From NCBI GenBank assembly GCA_026419785.1, contig JAODTK010004621.1, positions 124,001 to 188,000 of the forward strand: a stretch of 64,000 nucleotides of DNA, written 5' to 3'. Source of the stretch: Sclerodactyla briareus (Eukaryota > Echinodermata > Holothuroidea > Dendrochirotida > Sclerodactylidae). Position 1 is the stretch's first letter. Each line of letters opens with the position of its first letter. Below the pieces are notes generated by a model that worked only from the letters and a program-made list of their open reading frames with translations, had not been told where the DNA came from and did no database searches. Shown in pieces: positions 25,730 to 36,094 of this stretch. The position numbers were made by a program, and so were the translations under genes.

Positions 25730-27115
25730 CCTCCGGGTGGTAATTGGACATCCAGATCACGTGCGGACCCCTCGGTGTAGCATTGACGGGTCAAGGGCGG
25801 CGAGTTGGCGGTTGTGGGGACGGACAAGACGACTACCATCTAAGCGGAGCGCCACCCACTGTTGGCGCGGATCGTACACGATTTTTTTTTTTCGTTCGAC
25901 AGACCCCTTAGATTCAGGAAACAGCACTTTCCCAGGCATAAGGGGACAGTAAGCAGCCTCCTAAAGTGATATCAAAATTTCCATTCAGTAAAAGGTTCTC
26001 CAAAAACTTAGGCATGCAATTTCAAGGTCTTGCGTTGCGAGTGCTAGACCCCCATTCTAAACTTACGATGCAAGTGAGGTACGCGTCATGAAGGAAGCAA
26101 TGGAAATGGGCAATGGAACCATAACCACGTTACTGCGTTCGCGTGAAGGCGCGCGATTTTGCAGGATCCAATTGACCGCCGACATTGCCTGGACCCCTCT
26201 TTGACCTGTCACTTAGATAGACCTGAATTTTACTAAAAGATACGGCCCCACAATTGACCCCCCATTTCGATCTTCTTTGCGGACCAAAAGCGCATAGGAG
26301 GACACTTTTATCGGGGCCAGACAGGTGGCCAAATTAGTTTAACACAGAAGTAAAACGGCAACTGCGCGCGACGCTCGCGCGATAATTTGACACGTTGGAC
26401 ATTCCAGCGAAAGTCAGGCATTTTGGGTTATAGACCTATCTCCACCTGAATTTCTTATCATATCTTGCAACGAATTTGTGGCGTTAACTGGCCGAATCTT
26501 CGACGGCAATTTTAAGGGGGTTCTACCCGCACCGTGTGCCGGCCCTCTTAATATGTGCACCGTGCACGCACCCAGCGTTCAACAAGTGGTCGCACCCATA
26601 ATGATTGCTGATAATCTATTTAAATTGCAAATAAACATGATAAACCCATGCAAAAAAATCACAGGACAGGTTGGTAGACTCACCCCTGTGCCTCAACCTC
26701 CTTCCCTTCAAAAAACAAACAAGGCTTACACCTTTGGGCATTCCATACTTGAGTTTTGAATCATTCATGCCTTTGACAACGCAATCTGTGGCGGTCCTGG
26801 CAGCATTTTCGATCGACCAAACCGTGTGCCCTCATCGGATAGTATTACACCAGTGCACCCATGAATAGCAAAAACAGAAGAAACTAGAGCACAATGGTGC
26901 GTAGCTCACGCACACATGTACCCAAGACAAATGTACAATTATGTGACAAAGGTTCAAAGGATCATGAGGCCAAGTAGGCAGTTTCAAACAGATCGGCCTA
27001 TTGTGCCCCTTTACGAATTTTGACCATGCATGGCCCAAAAGCAGTCAATAAATATTCCACATGGTCTGCAGGGCTGGGTACTTATCTGCCCACCCTAAAG
27101 GTACAGCGAATTAGA
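25730..27115. other. Non-coding stretch
   Basis: No gene is recognised. There are CG-rich words at 26150-26400 (GCGCGCGA and CGCTCGCGCG). The tandem array described next begins just downstream. Confidence 0.4.
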
Positions 27116-27116
27116 C

Positions 27117-28330
27117 CCATTCATTATGACTGAACATCAGCACTGTGCAACAGGGGGGATTTGTAGGAGATACAAGATTTTGCGTATTTCATATTGTGGG
27201 CCCTAGGACTAAAAATTCCAAAGACCTGCAATGGCCCTCCTACACATGGACCGGTACAGGTAACTAGAAGAAACAATTGGAAGCGTTTGGGAGACGAAGA
27301 TGCATTCACAAGTACCCATTGTGGAAATGTCATTAAAATGGGCCCACATGGCCCAAATAGGACTGGATAAAAAATTCCGAACACCAAAGTACGGCCGTTA
27401 GACCATCATTATGACCGAGTCAGCACTGTGCAAAAATTCGTAGAGAGAAAGCATTTTTTTTGCGTGATTCGACATGATGGGCCCTAGGCCCACACTGGGC
27501 CTAAAGTCCTGGCACCATTAAGGTATGGCATTGGGACCACCAGGTGTATGATTGAGCTCTATCACTGTCCACAAATTTCTAGGAGATACAAGATTTTGCA
27601 GTTTGCATTTGATGGGCCCTATGGCCAAACTGTGCCTTGATCCCAAATTCCCCTGAGCACTCCTCAATGGCCCTCTACCTACCCTAAGACGTTTACACAG
27701 TATTGAAGAATACAATTTAATCTTGTGGGAGGAAATGCATTTCAAGTACATTGTGTGAAATTTCAATAAAATGGGCCCACGTGTCATGTGGGACCTTAGA
27801 CCCAAAACTTCCTGAAACCCAAAGGTACGACTGCCGTGAAGATTCATCATTATGACCAGATGTCAACACTGTGCACCGAAATTCGCAAGAGGAGAATCAT
27901 TTTGCGTAATTCCACATGACGCCCCATGGCCTACACGGGGCCTGGGACCTTAAAATCCCTAGACCACCCTGAAGGTACAGCTATTAGACCATCATTTATA
28001 ACAGAACATTAGCATGTGCAACAAAATTTGTAGAGAATACAAGATTTTTTTGCATATTTCATATAATGGGGCCCTGGCCCAAACTGGGCCTTGTACCCAA
28101 AATTCCTGACACCCCCTATGGCCCTCTCCCAACGGACCATTACATGTACCTTTGAAGATCATCATTGAATCTTGTGGGAGGATATGCTTTTCAAGTACTA
28201 TTGTGTGAAATTTCTAAACCTTGATCGTGCAAAATTCCTGAACACCCTCGAGGTACACTAGTTAGACCATCATTAGGAACCGACCATCATCACTGTGGCA
28301 CCAAATTTGTAGGAGGAGATACAATTTTAA
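27117..28330. repeat. Higher-order tandem array of ~140-bp monomers
   Basis: The phrase CATCATTATGACC-GA-CATCAGCACTGTGCAAC followed by AATTTGTAGGAGATACAAGATTTT recurs at about 27124, 27408, 27540, 27848, 27989 and 28270. Spacings are 284, 132, 308, 141 and 281 bases, i.e. alternating long and short intervals making a unit of about 420-450 bp. Between them lie shared words: ATGGGCCCTA-GGCC, AAATTCC and AATGGCCCTC. The array ends in ACCTTTGACCTTGACCTTT at 28370-28400. Confidence 0.7.
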
Positions 28331-28465
28331 ATTTTTAACACATAATGGTCTATACTGCCCTTTAATGACCTTTGACCTTGACCTTTCACAAAGTCAAACA
28401 AAGTCAAAGTTTGGTCGACAATCCATCACAGAATGACCGTTTGGGGGCAATAGGCAATTGTTAAA

Positions 28466-28550
28466 ACACTAGATAGATAGATAATAGTATAGAATAGATA
28501 GATAGATAGATATCTAGATAGATAGATGATAGATAGAAGATAGATTAGAG
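28466..28550. repeat. (GATA)n microsatellite
   Basis: Imperfect GATA repeats of about 85 bp directly downstream of the TGACCTTTGACC-rich end of the 27-28 kb array. Confidence 0.85.
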
Positions 28551-28554
28551 TGAC

Positions 28555-31240
28555 ATGCATATTCCAATGTTCAACCATCTAGCTGTTTTTTTTTTTTTGG
28601 GAGCTAAAAATCACAGATCCCGCCAGGTCTCCCCTAACCGGCCGTCGTCCGCAATACCCCCTTCACCTATCGCGAATTTCTATGTTGGTTTGTTTGTTAT
28701 TGATATAACTGGTCCCCTAGCAGAAAAATCAACAACGTGTCAAATGAAGGAGCAACAACCAAGCGGTAAAGCCAGCTTATGCAATAATAGGGATTGAAGA
28801 GAAACCCTCTTTCAAAGAGATATTTTAGAACAATCCCAGAGTGAATTTCATTCATTTTTTGGAAGGAACATATATGTCTACACAAGGCCACATCATATAT
28901 CTGAACACTACCGACACCTGGCCATACCCGCGCGCGGACGTGCAAAATTATCGATGGACGCGGCAAATATCACTCAACTTGATCATGCAGGTCCTTATTC
29001 ATTTGTTAACACGGTTACTCTGATTGTCGGATACAGTCAGCGAAATAGTTCAGTCGGGCTCAAATATTGGGGAGGGGGGGGGGAGCATTGCCGCGCATGA
29101 CGAGGTACTCTCGGAGGTGTTTGTCAGTCTGCTCATCAGTGCCGCGCGGGGGTGTGTGGTGTGCACACGCGTCGCTTGTCTGGCGGGTTTGTTGATACAT
29201 TGCCAAAATTTTTCACACAAGCCTAATCATGGAGCTATTATATTGACTGAAGGCAACGCGTGCAATATTGAAGCAATTTTAAAGTGTCCCCCGCACCCGG
29301 ACTGACACGCGTCACCTTTGTGTGGCGTAAAGTGTTTCGGCATCTTCCGTATGCGCTACACTACCGGGGCCAAATTGAGGCGGAATTCCCTGGACACGGA
29401 CTTACCCGCGGATTACATTTTAGTGCGTTAAAATTGTTTGACCAACTCGGTTTGTTTCACTCTTTCGGGGACATTCTCAGTTAGCCGCTCTAAGACAATG
29501 CAAAACCGCGGCGTACTGCTATTTTATCCCCAACGGCAGCTCAGCCAAGCCGTTTCCGTTGGATTGCCGGCCTATGCCTGATAGGACACGGAACTAAAAA
29601 CCCACGTTTACCCCACAATATTAGCAGGACTCATAAAATTCTGTGAAATTGTAGGGGGGGGGACACTATATTTTCGATGATATCTGCTCATATCCAAATG
29701 TCGAAAGAAGGTGAGAATGTTACAAATTACAGACTTTTTTTCATGCAATCAGGCATGTGATTTTAGGTGGAAAACTTTGTGAGCCAAATTTCGAATTTCG
29801 AAATGGCCGGTCACTAGCAGAATATGATCTTTCGTTCGTCATTTTCTGATTTTTTTTCATCATTCAGCACTTGCAAGAAATTCCGATGATGAAATTGGCG
29901 GTGGCGGCTAATGAATCGACGGCGAAGCTGCATGACATCGCAGGACGAACGTTGCCTCTGTATATCCCAACTAAACTTTACATTGACATATCATTACGAC
30001 AGGCATATCGTATCGACTTCGAACGGACTGGAACGATTTTTGGCTATCGTGACGTCATTCGAACATCGCCGTAGCTTTTTTGGGCCTTTTGCCCCCCCCT
30101 CCAGACGACCATGTCGCTCCACGGAAACTCATGTGAGCACGATATCAGGAGGTTGCGTGCATCAATAATTACTTCACCGTAATCGTGTAGGTTGCGCTAT
30201 ATGACGGGAAAAACACCATTGATTGGTATTAGTTGAAATTACTCATGTTCAGAAGATGCCGACATAAAGAGTGTGTGATCACGATTCAGTATACTGCAAA
30301 TATCACTTCATCAAAGTAGTCATGCAAGTCAGTATGCGCAGCACAGAAAACTGGGGGCAGCAATGGTGGAGAAGCTCAACCTGTCCGTGGTTGGGCTGGT
30401 ATATGACATTACAAACCTCAGACTCCGGAAACAACATTGATGTCCCCACGAGGCCGAGTACTTTCAATGGATCATTCAACTGATATGGACAAGCATGTCG
30501 TAAATTTTCACAGTAAGCTAAACTGACCTCTATGTGACACCCCTTGACCTGACTCGTCAAACCCCCAGATTAAAACTGTAATCGTGATGACACAATCGTA
30601 GCCGTCCAAGCACTGCATGTATATTATGATGATGCAATAATCAGGGGAATGCGTCAGTCCAACCTGAAGTTCATACGACTTTCCAGTACAGATTTAGAGG
30701 CCTGCGTAGCTTCATGTACTGTATTGCGCACGAAAGCAACCCATCGCACAATACTAAATTATGTCACACCTGCACATCTTCTGGTAGGATGTGAAAATCC
30801 CTATTTAAAAAAAACATGTATATTTCGTTGATTGGCTTTCTGAAGTTGTGCCATGGATCAATTTCATAATAAAACCTTTTTTGAAGCTTTCACCATTTGG
30901 TGATCACTGACTTCGCCACCTCACACCCAATTAATTCAGCTTACTTCAAATTTATAAACTTCAATATTTCCTCACTATATTTCGTGCGTGCCTTACCAAA
31001 AATACATGAACTGATGGGTACTGTTTCTCTTCAAACTATGTTAGTAGTTCTTTTTTCCAAATTCTTCAAATTGAACATGTTTCCGTGTTTTTAACACTCC
31101 TATCGGCGGAATTTTGGTCAGGATTTTATTTCCTCAATGAATCCCTTCCCCGATTCTTCAAGTGGATAGAACGATAGTGGTTCATTAGTTAAACTCAATT
31201 AACCCCTTGACAGAAGAGACACATTTGCATGATATCCATC
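28555..31240. other. Non-coding stretch
   Basis: No gene or element end is recognised. Open frames on the plus strand at 29024-29305, 29871-30074 and 30271-30483 are unsupported by motifs. A short G-tract lies at about 29072-29081. Confidence 0.4.
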
Positions 31241-31244
31241 GCGT

Positions 31245-32140
31245 TGTGCTTCTACTTGTGCAGAAGTCACGAGTGGCGTTCCACAGAGATCGGTTTCTTG
31301 GTCCCTTACGTTTCTGACTACAATGACGATCTGATCGATGCAGTGCAGTCCAGAGTGAAATGTTTGCAGACGACACAAATGTTGTACCTAGATGTCTCCT
31401 CGGCGACGATGTGAATTGTTCAGAATGAGGCCTTGACCTGATTTAAAGGGTCTTCTTTATTGGCAGAAGTTTTCTAAAGCTGGAATTGTGAAGTGATGCA
31501 TAGTTTTGTTGTCAACATAGTACTAATGCCTCATTAGTTTGACTGGTCAAGATATTCATGGTGGTGACGCGAAAATATTTGGTGTTTGTTTCGAGGCTCC
31601 GTTGAAACCCCCCCCTCTGCGCAGTGTGCTGAAGCTGCAAGGACAAGCCATTGGATCTTGAGTGGACTTCACCTCGCGTCTTCGGTCCAATTAAGTGTGG
31701 AACGCTTATTTTGTGAAAGATAAGCAGTTGATTGAAAATTTTCAGAGGGGGGCTACTGAATTAATCAGTAGCCTGAGAAATTCCCCTTACGAGGGAAGAC
31801 TCAGGCGTTTAGATAATTTCAATGAGCTGAGGCGTGTTTTTCGGTGATTTGGTCTAGGTCCTCAAAATTGTCCATAGACTTGATTGATTACATTTAATAA
31901 CTCTCAAGCTTCGAGGTACTCGCTGTAGATTGGATCTTCGGAAACACTTTCCTACACAGGAAGTCATCGACGAGTGGAAAGCTTCTGGAAAATTATTTAG
32001 TCTAGTAGTGGCCAATGCCTTCAGTACGATCGCCCTGATTTTATTCTACAGAAATATTGGGCGAATTTATGTAGTTTCTGGGCCCATTTGCACTTTTTAG
32101 GTTGTGGTTTCAGGGTCGTTCACGAGACTACGCCTTCCTG
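31245..32140 (+). mobile_element. Non-LTR retrotransposon 3' part (RT catalytic region to C-terminus)
   Basis: From about 31265 a plus frame reads SGVP-R-SV, then a degraded LL-FL-YINDL block and, in another frame, DAVQSRVKCLQTTQMLYLDVSSA, which sits where a V-MFADDTKLY block is expected. From about 31720 the conserved C-terminal segment follows: QLIENFQRGATELISS and LRNSPYEGRLRRLDNFNELR, the Q-RATK-I and YE-RL--L-L--L--RR motifs of CR1/L2-type elements. A FF-LS---TRGH-like and DEW-type stretch is traceable at 31890-32010 in shifted frames. The element is truncated 5' and broken by frameshifts. No 3' tail repeat is obvious. Confidence 0.7.
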
Positions 32141-32639
32141 ACCCTTTCCTCACTAAAATAAATTTTCTAACTCGACCATCGATGATAAAGCTCCTACTTG
32201 GTATATCTCTTCCCCATGATGATCAAATGAACCCTCTTGGTTCGGGGTCAAGTCTTAGTCCTCTGAGATCACCGCAGCCAGGCAGAAACTCTTGTAAAAG
32301 TATCTTGGTTTGGTCCGGATGGAATCAGGTGCTGCTTCCCTATCAAGAGCAGAGGTGAAGCAGCCGAGAAGAAAAAGGTTGAAAAGATCAGATTGTTCAG
32401 TCTGATAAAGTGAAATGTTGACATTAGGGTTGATTTGAGGAAATGTGGTCGTAGCTTCCTATCAGAGTACAGGGTCTCCATTGGTTGTTCGATATGCTCT
32501 CTTTTTCTTGTGAAAAATGGGAAATTTGTCAGACTGTCATAATGTTATCCACCCCCCAAGAGGTCGTACATTTTCCTAGTGTCAGGCCATAGGTGTCAGA
32601 AATATAGGTCGAGGAATCACTGAGGTTCGGCTTTCTGGT

Positions 32640-33000
32640 TATGAAACTTGGTGGGTATGGATTACCTCTGGACCCCAACATTTTTAAACATAGAAATGAG
32701 GTTACTGAGTGATTTAGTGTCTAATCGCATGATCATTTCAACTGGTAAAGTTTGTTCCATTTCCATGAAACTTAATGTACGATCCACCGTTAGTACTCCA
32801 ACACGTCACTGGGGGTTATTCATGTTTAAAAAAGGCTTCAATTCAATGCAAAGTTTTTGTGTTCGTTGGATTTCCATGGAACATATTAAATGCGGTCCAC
32901 CCTTGGTCCGGAGATACTTAGAATTAGAACATGGGTCACTGGAATTCTTGTGGATAATTTGGGCAATTTTAGTCACATTTCCCACAGAACTTTGATAGAC
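32640..33000. repeat. ~120-bp monomer array (same family as 4.9-5.5 and 39.4-39.7 kb)
   Basis: Units are marked by CATGAAACTTGGTGGGTATGGATTACC (32643), CCATGAAACTTAATGTACGATCCACC (32763) and CCATGGAACATATTAAATGCGGTCCACC (32876). Spacing is near 115-120 bases. Each is followed by a TTTTTA/TTTTAAACATAG-like word and a GGTCACTG word. Confidence 0.55.
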
Positions 33001-33469
33001 ATGTGCAACAATAAAGACTGCTCCATAAATTTAAAATCGGTCACTGCATTAGTAAGCTTTGTGTTTAGCTAGTATCCAAAACACATGGGATGCTGTACTG
33101 CACAAGAGATTCTCACGCCTAAAATTTCCAATCAGGGTGATAGACTTCTCCTGTCCAATGTGTGTAAGAAGAAGAATCTGTAAGCAGCCGAAGTGGAAGG
33201 AAGAATAGAAGAAAGGAAGAAAGGAAGATGTACTGGACAATGAAGAAGGTGTTGAGAGAGCTGTCAGAGCAAGAGTATCTGCGGCCAGAGTATATGGAGA
33301 GAGGTTTCTGGCCTACTCCTGAGCAAGACTCCCGCTGCTCAGCAGATCAAGGTTTATGAGTTAGGCCGACCTTGTGATATCTGTACGGTGGCAGAAACTG
33401 GGCACTTACAAAGAATCTGGAAAATATCTGGTGCAAATGTTAGAAAAGAATGTTGAGATACTGCTGGCG

Positions 33470-33470
<1 letters not shown>
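33001..33470. other. Stretch upstream of the CYLD-like exons, content uncertain
   Basis: A purine-rich block at 33190-33260 (GAAGGAAGAA-type) precedes an open but unrecognised segment to 33470. It may hold intronic or unidentified exonic sequence of the downstream gene. I could not match it to CYLD. Confidence 0.3.
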
Positions 33471-33558
<88 letters not shown>

Positions 33559-33559
33559 T
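33471..33559. repeat. (TGTC)n microsatellite, about 22 units
   Basis: A near-perfect GTCT/TGTC tetranucleotide tract of about 89 bp, about 250 bases upstream of the first CYLD-like exon, hence probably intronic. Confidence 0.95.
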
Positions 33560-33810
33560 ATTCAATCAATCTTATTCATGTTTATTAGTGGGCGGGAGTT
33601 ACTTTCGATGAATATCTGTATCCTGGCAACCATGTGTCTGATTTTGTTCAAAATGTTTTTTTTTCTGGCTTTAGAGGGTCCTAGCAATGTGCAAAATATG
33701 GACCAAAATAAATCTTCAATAGAGTAGATTTCAATTGGATTCCTACTAGGAATATGTCTGTTTGCTAAGTTTGCTGGATATATCAATTATTTTTTTTCCC
33801 TCATTTCCAG

Positions 33811-33934
33811 CACCAGATGTGTTCATCATGTGGCCTTCTTGCCTCCAAGGAATGCAAGGACTGTCGCCCAGAAGACACTGACGACGATCTAATCCAAGTT
33901 TCTGCGGGGTTTGCTTTGAATTGCTACATGGAAG
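33811..33934 (+). CDS. CYLD: CYLD-like deubiquitinase, exon encoding the B-box zinc insert (partial)
   Basis: CYLD removes Lys63- and Met1-linked ubiquitin chains and restrains NF-kB signalling in the cytoplasm. This exon starts after a pyrimidine-rich tract and CAG acceptor (33808-33810) and ends at a GGTACC donor (33935). Its open frame reads CSSCGLLASKECKDC and then CYMEG, a C-x2-C...C-x2-C pattern that fits the B-box zinc insert within the CYLD USP domain, where vertebrate CYLD has a CxxCGGLAxYECxxC stretch. The reading frame is phase 0 at the start and phase 1 at the end, which does not join cleanly to the next exon I can see, so either two bases are missing or a small exon lies between. 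Upstream CYLD exons (CAP-Gly domains, catalytic Cys) were not found in the window. Confidence 0.75.
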
Positions 33935-35157
33935 GTACCTATTATTGAAGGGTTGTTCACACTAGTGCGATACGACGCGATGCCATCCTTTTTTTATCTA
34001 TCTGACGTCCAGTTGAAAGTATCATTTCCATCACGAGTGTTCACACTACTGCGATATATTCAATAATTGTAACAGACGTCAAGTTGGGAATATTATCTTT
34101 TATATCCTATCCTATATCCTATATATTTAACCTTTAACGTATGATACATTCATCGGAAGTGAAAATTTGTGCAATTAGGCTAAAAGTCATTGAATGCCAA
34201 AAGTGCTATTGGGGGGATTTAGTATGGAAAGTGGGTTTGGGGGGGGATCACACAAGGGGTTCAGATAGATGGATTGGTTGGTGTTGTATCCAGTGGAGCT
34301 TCGGCTGCCTGATTAAACCTGCCCTGTCCTACTGTTACAATACATAGCGCATACAAAAACCATGATTTCAGCTGGAATTCAAAAATGATGTTCACATATA
34401 CAATACTAGCGCGGCCAGTGTCGGTATAATGAAAGGGCTTGTGGGTTGCCCTTCACCAGATAACATGAGAAAAGACAAATGAGTTGTGAGATAGGCAGGA
34501 GAGAGAACAGAGGAGTGGGGGTGGGAAAGGAGTGGTGCCCTCTTTCACCTCTGTTGAGATATTATCAGATCGTAGGAGGACTAAATGGGGCAATAAAAAG
34601 TCTTGAGTCCTGACACAGGCTCCCGAATTCATTAATTGCTTTGGAATTGCAAATCTTGATATTCAAAATTTCTTCCGACTAAGATATTTTACCGCCTAAG
34701 TGACGAAAGAGGTAAATTTGTACTTTTTCCCCCATATTACCTCCTGATCCTGAATTTTTAGCTTCAATTTCTGCATTTGTCACGGTAATCCATATCCTTG
34801 AAAAGTACAGAATCTCGAAAACAATACGGGAATAAAAAGATTGGTGAGCTTTTGTGTCTCAGGTATTCCATATACTACGTGTTATCTGCGTGTACTAAGA
34901 TTTTAGCCTAAACAGTCATGATACCTCATGGCCCCAAGCCAGCCGGTGAATGCATGAATATTCATTCAGTCATGTAAAACATCACTTGAGGAAATGATTG
35001 AAACACATCTTTGCAACAAGAAAGAAATATGCCATGCCTAATACTTAGCCTTCGGACAGCCAGGGAGTTCCCAATGTTAGGGAATGCTTTAGACATGACA
35101 GTGATTTCCATTTGCAAGGAATCACTTCGCAGTGTTATGTTCTTGTTTCCCTGGCAG

Positions 35158-35411
35158 CACCCCATGAAGGATCATCAGTACCGTCCTCTGAATGCACCAC
35201 TTGACTTTGTTGAGTCATACTGTGCGATTGAGAAAGCTAACCCAGATGATGTTGTCGACAAAACAGCCCACCTGTATGAAGAATACCAGTACCCAATGGA
35301 GCTCTTCTCAGTCGCCTGTATTGAAACAAGTCACTACGTGGCCTTTGTCAAGACTGCCAGCGGAGATATGGGGGAATGGGTTTTTTTTTGACAGCATGGC
35401 TGACAGAAGAG
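35158..35411 (+). CDS. CYLD: CYLD-like deubiquitinase, exon with the catalytic His region
   Basis: The exon begins after CCCTGGCAG (35149-35157) and ends before a GTAGAA donor (35412). It reads HPMKDHQYRPLNAPLD, then YPMELFSVACIETSHYVAFV, then, after a shift, FFDSMADRRG. The block CIETSHYVAFVK is the catalytic His box of the CYLD USP fold and is almost identical to vertebrate CYLD, as is FFDSMADR. A run of nine T at 35381-35389 is one base too long for the frame, so the frame breaks between EWVFF and DSMADR. With one T fewer the exon is 253 bases and ends in phase 1, matching the next exon. The splice sites look intact, which argues for a sequence error rather than a pseudogene. Confidence 0.88.
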
Positions 35412-35568
35412 GTAGAACAAACTAAATTGAAAACCTATTTCCATCATTTGCCCATTGTTATTCCATGACTGGTGTGATTGTAACAGTACTGACTATATCC
35501 TATACTATCCCCTGTCTACAAGAATTGGCTGATCCTCATGTCATTTTATCTATCCAGTCTGTCAACAA

Positions 35569-35684
35569 TTGGACACATGTCCTCAATGAAATACCAATCA
35601 GACTGATGAGCTTTTTGGTACGGCTCTCAGCAGTAGCTCTGTCCCAACTGCTGCTCCCTTCCTCGGTGAATTAGAGGAGTCTGA
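35569..35684 (+). CDS. Candidate alternative exon between CYLD-like exons (uncertain)
   Basis: The segment follows a TATCCAG acceptor and precedes a GAGTCTGA/GTAAAAT donor. It reads SVNNWTHVLNEIP and, after a one-base shift, a Ser/Ala-rich stretch ending GELEESE. I cannot align this with CYLD. The phase of the flanking exons already fits without it. It could be an alternative exon or simply intronic sequence with chance splice signals. Confidence 0.25.
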
Positions 35685-35849
35685 GTAAAATACTTGCAAT
35701 TACCAATACATTTCCCAGTAGTTTGTCCTACAGAATATTCATAGAAATTGGTCAGGTGGTCATACTAATCAAACAGCCTCTCTCACTTCTCTTAAGGGAT
35801 CACGTTAATCTACATTTTGCTGTTTAATCTGTACAATTTCATCTTTTAG

Positions 35850-36092
35850 GAGCGCAGGATGGCTACAACATCCCTGACTTCGTACATCTCAGAACTTCCA
35901 ACTCCAGATTGAAGCGTCCTCATATGACCTCCAGACGTCAAACATCCAGATTTCAGACATCTGAAGAGACTGCTGTCCGACGCCTACATATGTTTCTATT
36001 ATCGACCCAGTAACGAGAGCCAGTCCTGTCTAATCAATGGATACACACCACCCGTATGCACTTCTTCTTTCCCGGGGACGTACTTCAGGTGA
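35850..36092 (+). CDS. CYLD: CYLD-like deubiquitinase, last coding exon
   Basis: After TTTTAG (35844-35849) the phase-1 frame gives AQDGYNIPDF, matching the GGQNGFNIP segment that follows DSMADR in vertebrate CYLD. Frame shifts at about 35880 and 35908-35935 follow. From about 35950 the frame reads HLKRLLSDAYICFYYRPSNE, aligning with the conserved C-terminal RRLLCDAYMCMYQSP block, and continues to a TGA at 36090-36092. The extension beyond the usual CYLD C-terminus is about 25 residues. At least two indels are required, as in the preceding exon. Sequence downstream to about 36.5 kb is probably 3' UTR but I see no AATAAA-type signal placed convincingly. Confidence 0.8.
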
Positions 36093-36094
36093 CT

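Noticed and set aside
27600-28400. Nuclear-receptor-like AGGTCA/TGACCT motifs as regulatory elements
   Set aside because: They occur as part of repeat monomers throughout the window (also 44.7 and 50-54 kb), so they are not evidence of a specific enhancer.
33190-33470. Possible upstream CYLD exon
   Set aside because: A frame with charged residues exists, but it does not align with CYLD motifs and lacks a convincing splice pair.
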